A stretch of DNA of 64,000 bases from JBFHRE01 sp041746105 (GTDB lineage Bacteria; Actinomycetota; Acidimicrobiia; Spongiisociales; ZC4RG35). Location: the NCBI GenBank assembly GCA_041746105.1, contig JBGTHP010000015.1, positions 12,864 to 76,863 of the forward strand. The letters are read 5' to 3'. A program made the position numbers and the translations under genes. Below are positions 51,906 through 61,659 of this stretch, piece by piece. The notes beneath the pieces are model-generated. The model saw only the letters and a list, made by a program, of their open reading frames with translations, did not search any database and was not told where the DNA came from. Every line of letters starts with the position of its first letter. The stretch's first letter is position 1.

Positions 51906-53749
51906 CTGCGGTGCCAATCCAGGATCGCCTGAAACCGTTCCACCCGGTGGCGGGGTTTTCCTGAACGGCTCATCTCGTGGCCCTCGCCGGGAAATCGGAG
52001 CATCTCGGTCTCGACTCCCCCGGCAAGCAAGACGGCAAAGTATTGCTCCGCTTGCTCGATCGGACACCGCCAGTCCTCTTCGGAATGGATCACAAGCGTC
52101 GGAGTGCGCACCTTTTCTGCTGTCGCCAGCGGGCTCTGACGCCACATCAGGTCCCAACCCGGCGACTCCCCTTTGCTCAGGTACGAGGCACCAAAGTTGG
52201 CGCCGATATCGGATGTGCCGGCAAAACTCGTCCATGAGAGGAGACCGCGCTCCACGATCGCCGATTTGAACCGATGATCGCGGGCGGTGATCCACGCCGT
52301 CATGAAGCCGCCGTACGAACCACCCATGATGCCGAGACGGTTTTCATCGATTCTCGGGAAGCGACGCAGAGCCTCGTCGAGCACGGCCATGATGTCGGCC
52401 ATGTCCACCACCCCCCAGCCCTCCCCGGTGACGGCACGGGCGAACTCCTCACCACGGCCTGACGATCCTCTCGGATTGCAGGCGATGACCCCATATCCAG
52501 CACCGGAGTAGACGGCAAATTCGTCGAGAAAACCAAAGCCATACTGGCTGGACGGGCCACCGTGGATGTTGAGCAAACCCGGCACTCGATGATCCCCCTC
52601 GGGCAGGTGGACCCAGGCGTCGATTTCCACCCCGTCCGAGACGACGCGGAAATGTTCTGGTCCGGTCAGCCCGAGGCCGGGTGAGAGGCTCGTCACGGCG
52701 AGCCCGCCGTCATGCAACTCCCCCGGCGAGAGGGTGGTCGAGGACGTCGACACAATTCGCTCACCCTCGACGTCGAATCCGGTGACGACCCTTTCGTCTC
52801 CGACCAATCGCTGGGCGCTGCCATCGGGGCCTACCGACAGCACACCGAACGTGCCGGCATCTTCTACCCCGGTGATCATCGTGTGCCCTTCCCATGCCAC
52901 CCTGGCAGGCCCTGCCGCCAGCGAAATCGGGCTGCGGTCGAGATCGAGGCTCAGATCGCTCAGACTTCCGTCCAGTTCCCTGCGATAGATGTGCGCCGTT
53001 GTCGGCCAGCGAGCCTCGGGACGTCCGAGAAGATGCAGGAGCCCGTCGGGCCGATACGAGGGCACGCGCCACATTCCTCGTTGTGGAACCGCCAGGGCCA
53101 TCGCGCCAGATTCGACATCGATCTCCCACGCATTGATCCCCAATTCCAGGGCTTGGCGCGGATGCCGATCGGAGAGAAATGCAACTCGAGAAGCATCGGG
53201 CGACCAGGCGATCTCGCTTTCGTCGAACGCGCCATCGGTCAGGGCACGGCAGACACCCTCCAACGAGACGAGGTAGATCCGCCGACGTCGGTCGGCCAGC
53301 CAACCCTTTCCGTCGTACCGATACGCAATCGAAGCGATGCGACGGGGACGTTGTTCCCGCTCCGCCTCATCGATATCCGGTTCGAGCCACTCGACCGCGA
53401 TTACGGCCAATTCGTTCCCGTTGGGCGACCACTCGATTTCTTCGACTCCCAGATCGAATTCGGTGATGGTTCTAGGCTCTCCGTCCGAGAGCTCGACCAG
53501 CGCCACCTGGGGTTTCGCCTCTCCATCCGAGCGGAGAAAGGCCAGCAGCCGCCCATCCGGAGACCATCGGGGCGAGCTGTCACCGGGACCCTTCGTGATT
53601 TGGCGGTGTTCACCGTTTTCCAAGATCCACAAAGAACGGTGATAACGATCTTCCTCGAGATCGACCTTGCTGCGGACGTAGACAACCCGCCCGGAGTGGA
53701 CCCGTGGATCCTCCGGCACGACAAGTCGACCGATGTCTTCTGGTTGCAC
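51893..53749 (-). CDS. S9-family prolyl-oligopeptidase-like peptidase
   Basis: 618 aa. An N-terminal beta-propeller (WDP40-like segments such as DSSPRWSPDGRLLAFLRSDG and IEWSPNGNELAVIA) covers about 1-360. The C-terminal alpha/beta-hydrolase domain has the nucleophile elbow GIMGGSYGGFMTAW, an acidic residue near VIHSEEDWRCPIEQ and His in PGEGHEMSRSG. It resembles acylaminoacyl- and dipeptidyl-peptidases. No signal peptide. It overlaps the NAT gene at its 3' end. Confidence 0.9.
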   Translation of the reverse strand: MQPEDIGRLVVPEDPRVHSGRVVYVRSKVDLEEDRYHRSLWILENGEHRQITKGPGDSSPRWSPDGRLLAFLRSDGEAKPQVALVELSDGEPRTITEFDLGVEEIEWSPNGNELAVIAVEWLEPDIDEAEREQRPRRIASIAYRYDGKGWLADRRRRIYLVSLEGVCRALTDGAFDESEIAWSPDASRVAFLSDRHPRQALELGINAWEIDVESGAMALAVPQRGMWRVPSYRPDGLLHLLGRPEARWPTTAHIYRRELDGSLSDLSLDLDRSPISLAAGPARVAWEGHTMITGVEDAGTFGVLSVGPDGSAQRLVGDERVVTGFDVEGERIVSTSSTTLSPGELHDGGLAVTSLSPGLGLTGPEHFRVVSDGVEIDAWVHLPEGDHRVPGLLNIHGGPSSQYGFGFLDEFAVYSGAGYGVIACNPRGSSGRGEEFARAVTGEGWGVVDMADIMAVLDEALRRFPRIDENRLGIMGGSYGGFMTAWITARDHRFKSAIVERGLLSWTSFAGTSDIGANFGASYLSKGESPGWDLMWRQSPLATAEKVRTPTLVIHSEEDWRCPIEQAEQYFAVLLAGGVETEMLRFPGEGHEMSRSGKPRHRVERFQAILDWHRRWLS

Positions 53750-53812
53750 AATTCTCCTGGTTTTTCGGGGAGGCTACCCCCGCCTCCGACCTCCGGCATT
53801 ACGCTCTCGGCC

Positions 53813-54310
53813 GTGCACCGCCTGATTGCCTCTTGGTTCGGTACCGGTCTGATTCTGGGAAAACTCCGGGGTTCCGACATGGGTTCTGGGACCGTGGGAG
53901 CGGCATTCACCTTTTTGTTTGGCTGGGTTCTCATCAGCGCCGGATGGCAGGCTCAGCTGGCGGCGGCAGTGGTCGTGACCGGACTCTCCGTGTGGTCGTC
54001 GGCGCCTTTCGCCGAGGGTGGTTCCGATCCCGGTTCGGCGCCGGGAGTGGCTGCCACGAAGGAGGGCGACCCTGGGTGGGTGGTGGTAGACGAGGCAGCA
54101 GGGACCCTCGTCGCCATGATCGGGCTCGGGTTGCCTGCCGCCATCGTTGCCTTCCTGGTTTTCAGGACAGCCGACATCTTCAAGAGTCGCTTCCCAGGGG
54201 TTTCTCTCGCCGAAGGCTTCAATGGCGGGATCGGGATCACCGCTGACGACATCGTCGCCGGAGTTTATGGTCTCGCAGCCGGTTGGGGTTTTCAGCTGAT
54301 CACCGGTTGA
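53813..54310 (+). CDS. pgpA: Phosphatidylglycerophosphatase A-like protein
   Basis: 165 aa from GTG 53813. The N-terminal SWFGTGLILGKLRGSDMGSGTVGA matches PgpA, with DPGWVVVDEAAGTLVAMIGL (metal-binding Asp/Glu region) and a late FRTADIFKSRFPG. Three or four hydrophobic helices place it in the membrane. It would dephosphorylate phosphatidylglycerophosphate to phosphatidylglycerol. The start lacks a clear ribosome site and is the first in-frame one after the divergent peptidase start. Its stop is directly adjacent to serA's stop. Confidence 0.87.
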   Translation: MHRLIASWFGTGLILGKLRGSDMGSGTVGAAFTFLFGWVLISAGWQAQLAAAVVVTGLSVWSSAPFAEGGSDPGSAPGVAATKEGDPGWVVVDEAAGTLVAMIGLGLPAAIVAFLVFRTADIFKSRFPGVSLAEGFNGGIGITADDIVAGVYGLAAGWGFQLITG

Positions 54311-55888
54311 TCAGCCCAGATCGATCGATCTGGCCTCAATGATCCCGGCCACCTGCCTCAGACCTTCAACCTGTTCCACCGTGAGAGCCTGGTCGATGTT
54401 GAGACCCATCATCGCCGCCTCATCGGTGACCCGTGATCTTCCCACGACCATGTTGGCGATATTCACACCGATAGACCCCATGTACGTACCCATGCGACCG
54501 ATCACTCCGGGGGTGTCGTCATTACGCATGATCACGATGTGCTGGGAGAAAGGCAGTTCGACGTCGTGACCGAGAATCTCAACCATCATCGGTCCCTTAC
54601 GAGCGAGAGTGCCGGCGAGAGAAACATCGCGGCCGGTGTCGGCTACTCGGAGCAATGAGACATACTCGTCGCTTGCCTCCGAGGCTTCCATCTCGACGAT
54701 GATCCCCCGCTCCTCGGCCATTGTTGCCGCGTTCACATAACTAACGGGTTCGGTCGACACCGCCGACAGTGCCCCCTTGAGAACCGCCAGCCGCAACGGC
54801 TTCAGTTCCTGGCCGGCGATCTTGCCTTCCGCTCTGATCACCAGCGGGCCGGAAAGGCCGGCGCCCAACGCAACAAAAGCACGACCAAGGTTCTCCGCCA
54901 CCGGAAGAAACGCCCTCACCTCATCGCTGACATCGCGACCCAGATCCACGTTGACAGCCGTCAGGACCAGTTCCCCACGCAATGCCGCCGCCACCGCATC
55001 GGCGACGTCGGTCCCGGCCTTGTCCTGGGCCTCGGCGGTGGAAGCTCCGAGGTGGGGAGTCACGACCACCTCCGGAAGCTCAAAAAGTGGACTATCGGTA
55101 ATCGGTTCGACCGCGAACACATCGAGCCCTGCTCCACCGACATGCCCTGAACGAATAGATTCGGCGAGGGCGGCCTCGTCGATGATGCCGCCCCGGGAGG
55201 TATTGACGATCCTCACCCCTTTTTTGCATTTGGCGAGGTTCTCCTTGCCGAGCAGACCGTCAGTCTCCTTCGTCTTGGGCAGGTGGATGCTTATGAAGTC
55301 CGACCGGCCAAAAAGAGAATCGAGGTCGACCAAATCGACACCGAAACGGCGGGCTCTTTCTTCTGACACGAAGGGGTCGAAGGCCACGACGGACATCCCG
55401 AACGCAAGGCATCGTTGTGCCACCAGCGTCCCGATCTTGCCCATACCGATCACGCCCAGGGTCTTGCCGTACAGCTCCACCCCACCAAAGCTCTTGCGGT
55501 CCCAATTGCCGCTCACGAGATTGGCGTGAGCCCTCGGAACGTTCCGGGCCTGGCTCAAGATCAGGGCCATCGCGTGTTCGGCGGCCGAAATGGTGTTGGC
55601 GTGGGGCGCGTTGACCACCAAGACCCCGCGAGCGGTGGCGGCGGCAACGTCGATGTTGTCCACTCCCACCCCGGCTCGGCCCACGACACGTAGAACGGGA
55701 GCGGCATCCAGCAGTTCTCGATCGACCTGGGTCGCGGACCGGACCACCAGTCCGGCGGCGTCCGACAGGGTGCGGAGGAGCGCGTCGCGGTCGAGTCCGA
55801 CGGCCACCTCGACCTCACACACTTCTCGCAGGGCGGCGATGCCCGAATCCGCAAGCGGTTCCGACACGACCACCTTGGGTTTGTTCAC
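54311..55888 (-). CDS. serA: D-3-phosphoglycerate dehydrogenase
   Basis: 525 aa from GTG 55888, with GGGAG five bases upstream; ATG 55915 would add nine residues. First step of serine synthesis. NAD-binding loop GKTLGVIGMGKIGTLVA, the catalytic region ARAGVGVDNIDVAAATARG, GGIIDEAALAESI and HLGASTAEAQDKAG. After the catalytic core comes the actinobacterial intervening domain and an ACT domain (VIMRNDDTPGVIGRMGTYMG) that usually gives serine feedback. The layout is that of mycobacterial type I SerA. Confidence 0.95.
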   Translation of the reverse strand: MNKPKVVVSEPLADSGIAALREVCEVEVAVGLDRDALLRTLSDAAGLVVRSATQVDRELLDAAPVLRVVGRAGVGVDNIDVAAATARGVLVVNAPHANTISAAEHAMALILSQARNVPRAHANLVSGNWDRKSFGGVELYGKTLGVIGMGKIGTLVAQRCLAFGMSVVAFDPFVSEERARRFGVDLVDLDSLFGRSDFISIHLPKTKETDGLLGKENLAKCKKGVRIVNTSRGGIIDEAALAESIRSGHVGGAGLDVFAVEPITDSPLFELPEVVVTPHLGASTAEAQDKAGTDVADAVAAALRGELVLTAVNVDLGRDVSDEVRAFLPVAENLGRAFVALGAGLSGPLVIRAEGKIAGQELKPLRLAVLKGALSAVSTEPVSYVNAATMAEERGIIVEMEASEASDEYVSLLRVADTGRDVSLAGTLARKGPMMVEILGHDVELPFSQHIVIMRNDDTPGVIGRMGTYMGSIGVNIANMVVGRSRVTDEAAMMGLNIDQALTVEQVEGLRQVAGIIEARSIDLG

Positions 55889-55956
55889 CAATGCTCCCTC
55901 GCTGTGGTCCGACATTGTGGTGAAAAGACGTCGGTTCACCAAGACAGACCAATTGC

Positions 55957-55970
55957 CCTACGAAAGTCCC
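55957..55970 (-). promoter_or_regulatory. DosR-like box 4 before the second usp gene
   Basis: On the minus strand GGGACTTTCGTAGG, sharing the first eight bases of box 1. It lies 39 bases before the ATG of the second universal stress gene, close to where a promoter must lie. The right half does not match. Confidence 0.33.
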
Positions 55971-56008
55971 GCCAAGAGACGTACTCTCAGGGCAGCGAAA
56001 GGAGCTCA

Positions 56009-56449
56009 ATGACCTGGCAACCGACCAAGGTGGTAGCGGCGGTAGACGGTTCGGAACAATCGATCCACGCCGCCCAACACGCCGTCGATCTGGCACGGGC
56101 GTTTGGCGGAAGCGTGAGCTTGATCACGGTCGTCCGTCCACCTGAGGGTTGGTGGGGGATTGAGGGCGCTCCTCCGTCTCCCGAGGCGATGGCGCGAGCG
56201 GTCGCGGCCGGGCAACGCGAGGTTCTCGACAAGGTGCTCGCCGGCATCGACACACAGGGGGTGGAGGTGGATTCGATCGAGGACTTCGGTGATCCCAGCA
56301 CGCTCATAAGCGCCCACTGCGAAGCAGTTGGCGCAAACCTCCTCGTCATCGGGCGTCGCGGGGCGGGGTTGATGGAAAGAGTCATCCTTGGTTCGGTGGC
56401 CGACCGGTTGGCCCACCACGCCCCTTGTCCGGTACTCATCGTCGCTTGA
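56009..56449 (+). CDS. Universal stress protein (UspA-like)
   Basis: 146 aa from ATG 56009, preceded by AAAGGAG. VVAAVDGSEQSIHAAQHAV begins the fold and VIGRRGAGLMERVILGSVADRLAHHAPCPVLIV is the nucleotide-binding end with G-x2-G-x9-GS. Single domain. Divergent from serA, 121 bases apart. The 265 bases after it show no gene. Confidence 0.9.
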   Translation: MTWQPTKVVAAVDGSEQSIHAAQHAVDLARAFGGSVSLITVVRPPEGWWGIEGAPPSPEAMARAVAAGQREVLDKVLAGIDTQGVEVDSIEDFGDPSTLISAHCEAVGANLLVIGRRGAGLMERVILGSVADRLAHHAPCPVLIVA

Positions 56450-56714
56450 GGACCGCCGCCCACTCGGGTCACAGAGACTGATCAGCGCGGGTTGGTGGGA
56501 GGACCCAACTCGAGTCGTCCGCATCCACTCGACCGGGTTCTTGGCCCGCATGGCCGATGGACTTCTCGACGTGGTCGTCATCGGGGAGGGACAACCGGCT
56601 CCGGAGTTGCACTCGAAACTTCGGCATCCGACCCCGCTCATTCCGACCTTCGGCCCTGGTGCCGGCTCCTTCACTCTTCGTAAGTTGGAAGAGCCAGAAG
56701 TCCAGGAGGTCTCG

Positions 56715-58022
56715 TTGCCCACGTCCAGATCATTCGTTGTATTTGGCGCCGTTCTCATCCAACTCTGCCTAGGCGCCATCTACGCATGGTCGGTCTTCAC
56801 ACCGGAGCTGATCGCAGCCGGCTGGTCCAAGACACAATCCCAGGTGGTGTTCTCGACGAGTCTCGCAAGCTTTGCCGTGACGATGGTATTGGCCGGCCGC
56901 AAACTGGGCACTTGGGGTCCCCGGTGGCTGGCCGTGGCCGGCGGCCTCACCCTGGGGACGGGGTATGTGATCGCAGGGACGGCGGGCGGCACCAACTTCT
57001 GGGTCGTGCTGTTGGGGGTGGGATTGGTCGGAGGCGCCGGAATCGGACTTGCCTACGTCGTACCGATCGCAGTTGGAATGCGCTGGTTTCCCGACCGCAA
57101 GGGCTTCATCACCGGTGCCGCCGTTGCGGGCTTCGGGTTCGGAGCGCTTGGATGGATCAAGATCGCGGGTGAATGGGGCAATCTGATAACCCGATACGGA
57201 CTCGATGCGACGTTCACAACGTTTGGAGTCACTTTCGGGATGCTGGTTTTTGTCGGGAGCCGCTGGATGAGAATGCCGCCGGAGGGCTGGCTGCCTGACG
57301 GCTTCCATCCGACCGGCACCGTCGGAGCCGGAACAGAAGATTTCCGTCCGACCGCGATGCTGAAGACCCCTCAGTTCCATCTCGTCTCCCTGACGTTCGC
57401 CGTGAGTGCCGGTGCCGGGTTGATGTCGATCGGGTTGATGAAGCTCTATCCGATCGAGGCGTTGACAGCCTCAGGTGTCGACCCCACCCTCGCCAGCGCC
57501 TATGCAGGAACCGCCATGGCTGTCTTCTTCAGCCTCGCCAACGGGCTCGGACGACTTGCTTGGGGCACCTTGAGCGACCGATTCGGGCGGAAGCGATCTG
57601 TGGTGCTCATGGTTGGCAGCCAGGCTGTGTTCCTCGCCGCATTCAGCTCTATGGCAGGCAACCGGTGGCTCCTCTACCTGGGGGCGACGCTCATCGGTTT
57701 CAACTTTGGGGGCAACTTCGCCCTATTCCCGGCCCTCACCGCAGACGAGTTCGGCAACCAGACGGTCGGACGGAATTATCCGTGGGTTTTTCTGGCCTAC
57801 GGCGCCGGCGGCATCGTGTTCCCGATCCTGGGCGGGTGGCTCGGCGACCTCGGCAACTTCCCCATCGCCTTTGCCATCTGCGCAGGTGCTTGCGCCCTCG
57901 GCGCAGTTGCCGCGTCGCTGGTATATCCACCCCACCTGGATGAGGCGGACCAACCATTCACCGTGCATGGGTTTTTTCACAACGCACACCTGTTCGAAGG
58001 AAACGATCCGACCAACCGGTGA
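56715..58022 (+). CDS. OFA-family MFS transporter
   Basis: 435 aa from TTG 56715, chosen because AGGAGG lies five bases before it and no ATG begins the family N-terminus. LCLGAIYAWSVFTPEL opens helix 1 exactly as in oxalate/formate-antiporter-type transporters; MRWFPDRKGFITGAAVAGFGFGA and LWGTLSDRFGRKR-like (here AWGTLSDRFGRKR) are MFS loops. Twelve hydrophobic helices. Substrate is a small carboxylate by family analogy only. No gene is seen in the 265-base region upstream. Confidence 0.85.
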   Translation: MPTSRSFVVFGAVLIQLCLGAIYAWSVFTPELIAAGWSKTQSQVVFSTSLASFAVTMVLAGRKLGTWGPRWLAVAGGLTLGTGYVIAGTAGGTNFWVVLLGVGLVGGAGIGLAYVVPIAVGMRWFPDRKGFITGAAVAGFGFGALGWIKIAGEWGNLITRYGLDATFTTFGVTFGMLVFVGSRWMRMPPEGWLPDGFHPTGTVGAGTEDFRPTAMLKTPQFHLVSLTFAVSAGAGLMSIGLMKLYPIEALTASGVDPTLASAYAGTAMAVFFSLANGLGRLAWGTLSDRFGRKRSVVLMVGSQAVFLAAFSSMAGNRWLLYLGATLIGFNFGGNFALFPALTADEFGNQTVGRNYPWVFLAYGAGGIVFPILGGWLGDLGNFPIAFAICAGACALGAVAASLVYPPHLDEADQPFTVHGFFHNAHLFEGNDPTNR

Positions 58023-58135
58023 TCCGACGACAGCGGCTCAATCTGGAACCAGTCGCCCACCGGAAAGGAGAGGGCGGAGCGTCTTGGGGCGATCGTTCGC
58101 GGCACGCGGCCTGCAGAACCACCGACCTACTCGGG

Positions 58136-58783
58136 TCAGAGATCCAATAGGACGGATTCGAGGTCGGCCGGGTCGTCGACCACCGCCATTGCACCAGCCA
58201 GTTCCAACTCGTCTCGTGAGCCGAAACCCCATGTGACGCCGATTGCGGCGATGTGGTTGGTCGCCGCAGCCTCGATGTCGTGGTGGCGATCGCCTACCAG
58301 GACCGTCGGCTCGCCTGGAGAGTTCAACTTTGCGAGGGCGCGCGCCAAGGTCACGGATTTGGGTTCGGTCTCGGCCAAATCTGGTCCTTCCATGATTTCC
58401 ATCATGTCGGCCAATCCCAACACTTCGAGGATCGGGCCGGCATAAAAAATCGGTTTGGATGTCACGACTCCGAGCCGGCGATCCTGAGCAAGACTCAGCA
58501 CCAGTTCGGGCACACCGGGAAAAGATTGGGCTGCGGACACCGATAGCGGCCCATACTCCAGCCGGTAGGCCCCGATCACCGACTCCACCAGAGCCGGATC
58601 CGCCTGGCGTGCCGCCAGCAGCGTCGTCATTGTCTGACGTAGCGGCGGACCCACCAGCGGCCAGAGCTCGGTTTCGGAGGGTGGCTCCAGGCCAAGGGAC
58701 ATGAACGCCGTTCTATGCGCTGTGAGGATGGGACCTCTCGAATCAACGAGGGTTCCATCAACGTCGAACAGGACAATGGCCAT
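58136..58783 (-). CDS. HAD-family phosphatase (phosphoglycolate phosphatase-like)
   Basis: 215 aa from ATG 58783. Motif I is VLFDVDGTLVDSRGP, with the nucleophile and acid Asp; motif II VVTSKP; motif III KSVTLARAL region (Lys); motif IV VLVGDRHHDIEAAATN. A helical cap lies between. It resembles Gph-type phosphatases. The DNA helicase gene starts 71 bases away on the other strand, with no shared promoter evidence. Confidence 0.87.
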   Translation of the reverse strand: MAIVLFDVDGTLVDSRGPILTAHRTAFMSLGLEPPSETELWPLVGPPLRQTMTTLLAARQADPALVESVIGAYRLEYGPLSVSAAQSFPGVPELVLSLAQDRRLGVVTSKPIFYAGPILEVLGLADMMEIMEGPDLAETEPKSVTLARALAKLNSPGEPTVLVGDRHHDIEAAATNHIAAIGVTWGFGSRDELELAGAMAVVDDPADLESVLLDL

Positions 58784-58853
58784 CGACGTCCGAGCGTAGG
58801 CTTCGGCCCCGTCCTCGGCGAAATGTCGCTGTGGTGGCGTACCCTCTCGACCC

Positions 58854-61640
58854 GTGGTGTTTCCCGGACCTCCAGAGTTGGGGCGATCAGTGGTGGTTGC
58901 CGAGGGGGAGACCGCGCCCGAACCGTGGTCGTCTGCGGATCGAATCAGAATCGACGCCATCACCCTTGACGACCCGATCCAACTTGCGGCGTTGATCGAT
59001 GACCTCCACCGGCGGTGGGCAGCCAGAACACCGACCGTGATAGAACTGACAGTCCCCGATGACCGGCTCGCGATCCCCGAGACCTCATCGGAGACGCCTT
59101 GGCGGGCCGGACCCGAGTTTCTGTTTCCGCTGGAGCGGCTGTTGTTCGTCGTATGGAACAACTCATACGACGGTCGCCAGAACCCCCCGCGCTGGTGGTG
59201 GGACCTCAAAGCCCGCCGGATAAACGCCGTGCCGGGATCGTCCACCGATGTTGTTCTAGAAGACGGGCGCGACGCCTGGATCGATGGCGGGCCTCGGGGA
59301 CCAATCGACGTGGATGCGTTGGTGGTCTCCCACGAGTCGGTCATGGCCGGCTCGGTGCAGCCGCTTCCCCGCAGCAACGGCCCAGTAGGTGACCTCGCAC
59401 CCGACCAAAAAGAGGCGGTTGCACACGGAGCCGGCCCGGCGCGGATCATCGCCCCTGCCGGGTCGGGCAAGACGAGGGTGTTGACCGGCCGCGTCCGCCA
59501 CCTGGTCGAGGAAAACGGAGTCGAGCCGGAAATGGTGTGCGCCCTCGCCTACAACCGTCGCGCCGCCGCCGAGATGCAGGAGCGGCTGGTCGGAGTCCCG
59601 GGAATCCAGGTTCGCACGCTGCACTCGCTGGGATGGGAGATCGTACGATTGGCGCGTGGATCAGTCGGTTTGTTGGAGGAGAAAGATGTCCGACAGAGAA
59701 TCGAGCCGCTGGTACGGACGGTAAAGAGGCCAAACACCGACAGCATCGGGCCATATCTCGAGGCCCTCTCCGAGGTGAGGATCAGCTTGCGGTCCCCGGC
59801 CGAGGTTGAGGCGGGACGTGACGACGTTCCGGATTTCGCCGAGATGTTCCCCCGTTATCGGGATCGGCTGTTGTCTGCTCGCGAGGCGGATCACGATGAG
59901 CAGATCTACGGCGCAATCGAGGCGCTGCTGGCCGATGCCACTCTCCGCAAACACTGGCAGGCCCGGTGTCGTCATATGTTGGTTGACGAATTCCAGGACG
60001 TGACGCCCGCATACCTGCTGTTGATCCGCCTGCTTTCGTCTCCAGGTCTGAATGTTTTCGGAGTGGGTGATGACGACCAGGTGATCTACGGGTACGCCGG
60101 TGCGGACCCCGGTTTCCTGATCGATTTCGACCGGCTCTTTCCGGGCGCGGCGTCACATCCGCTCGAGGTGAACTACCGCTGCCCGGAGCCAATCGTGACA
60201 GGCGCCGCCACCTTGCTCGGATACAACCGTCGGAGAATCGAAAAGGTCATCAGGGCCGCACCCGGTGTCTCGACCGAGGCCTCCAGCCTCCAAACCCGAC
60301 TGCATCCAGGTAATTCGCTCGGACGGGAAACGGCCGACATTGTGTCGAACTGGCACCTCGACGGCGCAAAGTTCGAAGACATCGCGATTCTGACGCGGGT
60401 GAACTCTTCACTCCTCCCGGCACAGGCCGCGCTCTCCGCCGCCTCGATTCCGATGCAGAGCACACTGGGAACCGGCCTGCTCGAACGCACCGTCATCCGG
60501 GCTGCCCTGGCCTGGATTCGAATAGCTCTGGACCCTGACAACATTTCGAGGTCCGATCTGTCCGAGGCTATCCGCCGCCCGTCTCGGGGTCTGAACCGTC
60601 TTACCTCCGATCTCCTTGGCCGGCGCTCGCGCTTGAGCCTCGACTGGCTTCGCGATCAGGGGCGCATGCTCGAATCGCGACAGGCCGCCAAATGGAATGG
60701 CTTCTGCGACGACATCGAAACCGTTGCCGGCGCCGCCGGTGACACCGCCCATCTGCTCGACGTCCTTATCGATGAAGTCGGTTTGGAAGGGGCGGCCGCG
60801 GCACTCGACGCCGGTCGCACACGAGCCGACAAGGCGGCACAAACGGATGACCTACGAGCGCTGCGCCGTAGCGCCGACCTCCACGCCGAAGCCGGATCGT
60901 TTGAACCTTGGCTGCGCCAAGTCCTATCGGAGCGAGATCAGAGCGACGGAGTGTTGTTGAGCACCATCCACCGGGTAAAGGGGCTCGAATGGGACAGGGT
61001 GATCGTGTTCGGCGTGGATCGCGGCTCCATGCCCCATGCACTGTCCGATGACATCGAAGAGGAAAGGCGCGTCTTCCACGTCGCGGTGACCCGCGGACGC
61101 CGCCAGGTGGTGGTTCTGGCCGACGCAGCCAACCCCTCTCGTTTTCTCGCCGAACTCGACGGCAGTGCTCCCATTCCCAAGGACCCGCCCCCCTCCCCGA
61201 CCAAATCGACGCCCGACAACGGTGTACGCGTGGCCACCGGCAACCGGATTCGCCTCTCAGGAGGTTTTGTCGGGTTGGTCGAAGAGATTCTGGTGACAGG
61301 AATTCTGGTGCGAATCGACACAGGCGCGGTGATGGCGGTGCCCTGGGGTGAACGAGTGGAGGTCGACGTACTCAGAGGCCCATTGGTACCAGGTGACCCT
61401 GCCCCCAACCGCGATCTGGCCCAACGCCTGCGTGGCTGGAGAGCCGAAACCGCAAAAAGGCTGGCAGTTCCCGCCTACATCATTTTCAACGACGCCACGC
61501 TCGACGCCCTTTCATCGTTGCGTCCCACCACGGAGACCGGTTTGCTCTCGGTGCCCGGAATCGGTCCAACCAAGCTCGAGTCATACGGTGACGATCTGAT
61601 CGCGATCATCGGCGAATGGGCTCAACCCGCCACTCCGTAA
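58854..61640 (+). CDS. UvrD-like SF1 DNA helicase with N-terminal extension and HRDC-like C-terminus
   Basis: 928 aa (start GTG 58854 or 58857). Residues 180-800 are the SF1 helicase: Walker A IIAPAGSGKTR (about 198-208), motif II VDEFQDV, GDDDQVIYGYAGAD, VNYRCPEP (motif IV), TIHRVKGLEWDRVIVFG and VAVTRGRR (motif VI). The last 80 residues (LAVPAYIIFNDATLDALSSLRP) look like an HRDC domain, as in mycobacterial UvrD2. The first 180 residues form an extra domain with LFPLERLLFVVWNNSYDGR and PPRWWWDLKARR that I do not recognise. It is likely a repair or replication-restart helicase. Confidence 0.88.
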   Translation: MVFPGPPELGRSVVVAEGETAPEPWSSADRIRIDAITLDDPIQLAALIDDLHRRWAARTPTVIELTVPDDRLAIPETSSETPWRAGPEFLFPLERLLFVVWNNSYDGRQNPPRWWWDLKARRINAVPGSSTDVVLEDGRDAWIDGGPRGPIDVDALVVSHESVMAGSVQPLPRSNGPVGDLAPDQKEAVAHGAGPARIIAPAGSGKTRVLTGRVRHLVEENGVEPEMVCALAYNRRAAAEMQERLVGVPGIQVRTLHSLGWEIVRLARGSVGLLEEKDVRQRIEPLVRTVKRPNTDSIGPYLEALSEVRISLRSPAEVEAGRDDVPDFAEMFPRYRDRLLSAREADHDEQIYGAIEALLADATLRKHWQARCRHMLVDEFQDVTPAYLLLIRLLSSPGLNVFGVGDDDQVIYGYAGADPGFLIDFDRLFPGAASHPLEVNYRCPEPIVTGAATLLGYNRRRIEKVIRAAPGVSTEASSLQTRLHPGNSLGRETADIVSNWHLDGAKFEDIAILTRVNSSLLPAQAALSAASIPMQSTLGTGLLERTVIRAALAWIRIALDPDNISRSDLSEAIRRPSRGLNRLTSDLLGRRSRLSLDWLRDQGRMLESRQAAKWNGFCDDIETVAGAAGDTAHLLDVLIDEVGLEGAAAALDAGRTRADKAAQTDDLRALRRSADLHAEAGSFEPWLRQVLSERDQSDGVLLSTIHRVKGLEWDRVIVFGVDRGSMPHALSDDIEEERRVFHVAVTRGRRQVVVLADAANPSRFLAELDGSAPIPKDPPPSPTKSTPDNGVRVATGNRIRLSGGFVGLVEEILVTGILVRIDTGAVMAVPWGERVEVDVLRGPLVPGDPAPNRDLAQRLRGWRAETAKRLAVPAYIIFNDATLDALSSLRPTTETGLLSVPGIGPTKLESYGDDLIAIIGEWAQPATP

Positions 61641-61659
61641 GGACCTTTAGGATCGGCCG

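Noticed and set aside
52712..53812. Upstream part of the open frame leading into pgpA
   Set aside because: Antisense to the S9 peptidase; only the part from 53813 resembles PgpA.
56450..56714. Gene or RNA in the gap before the MFS transporter
   Set aside because: The frame is open but lacks any recognisable protein or ribosome site before the TTG at 56715; I see nothing else there.
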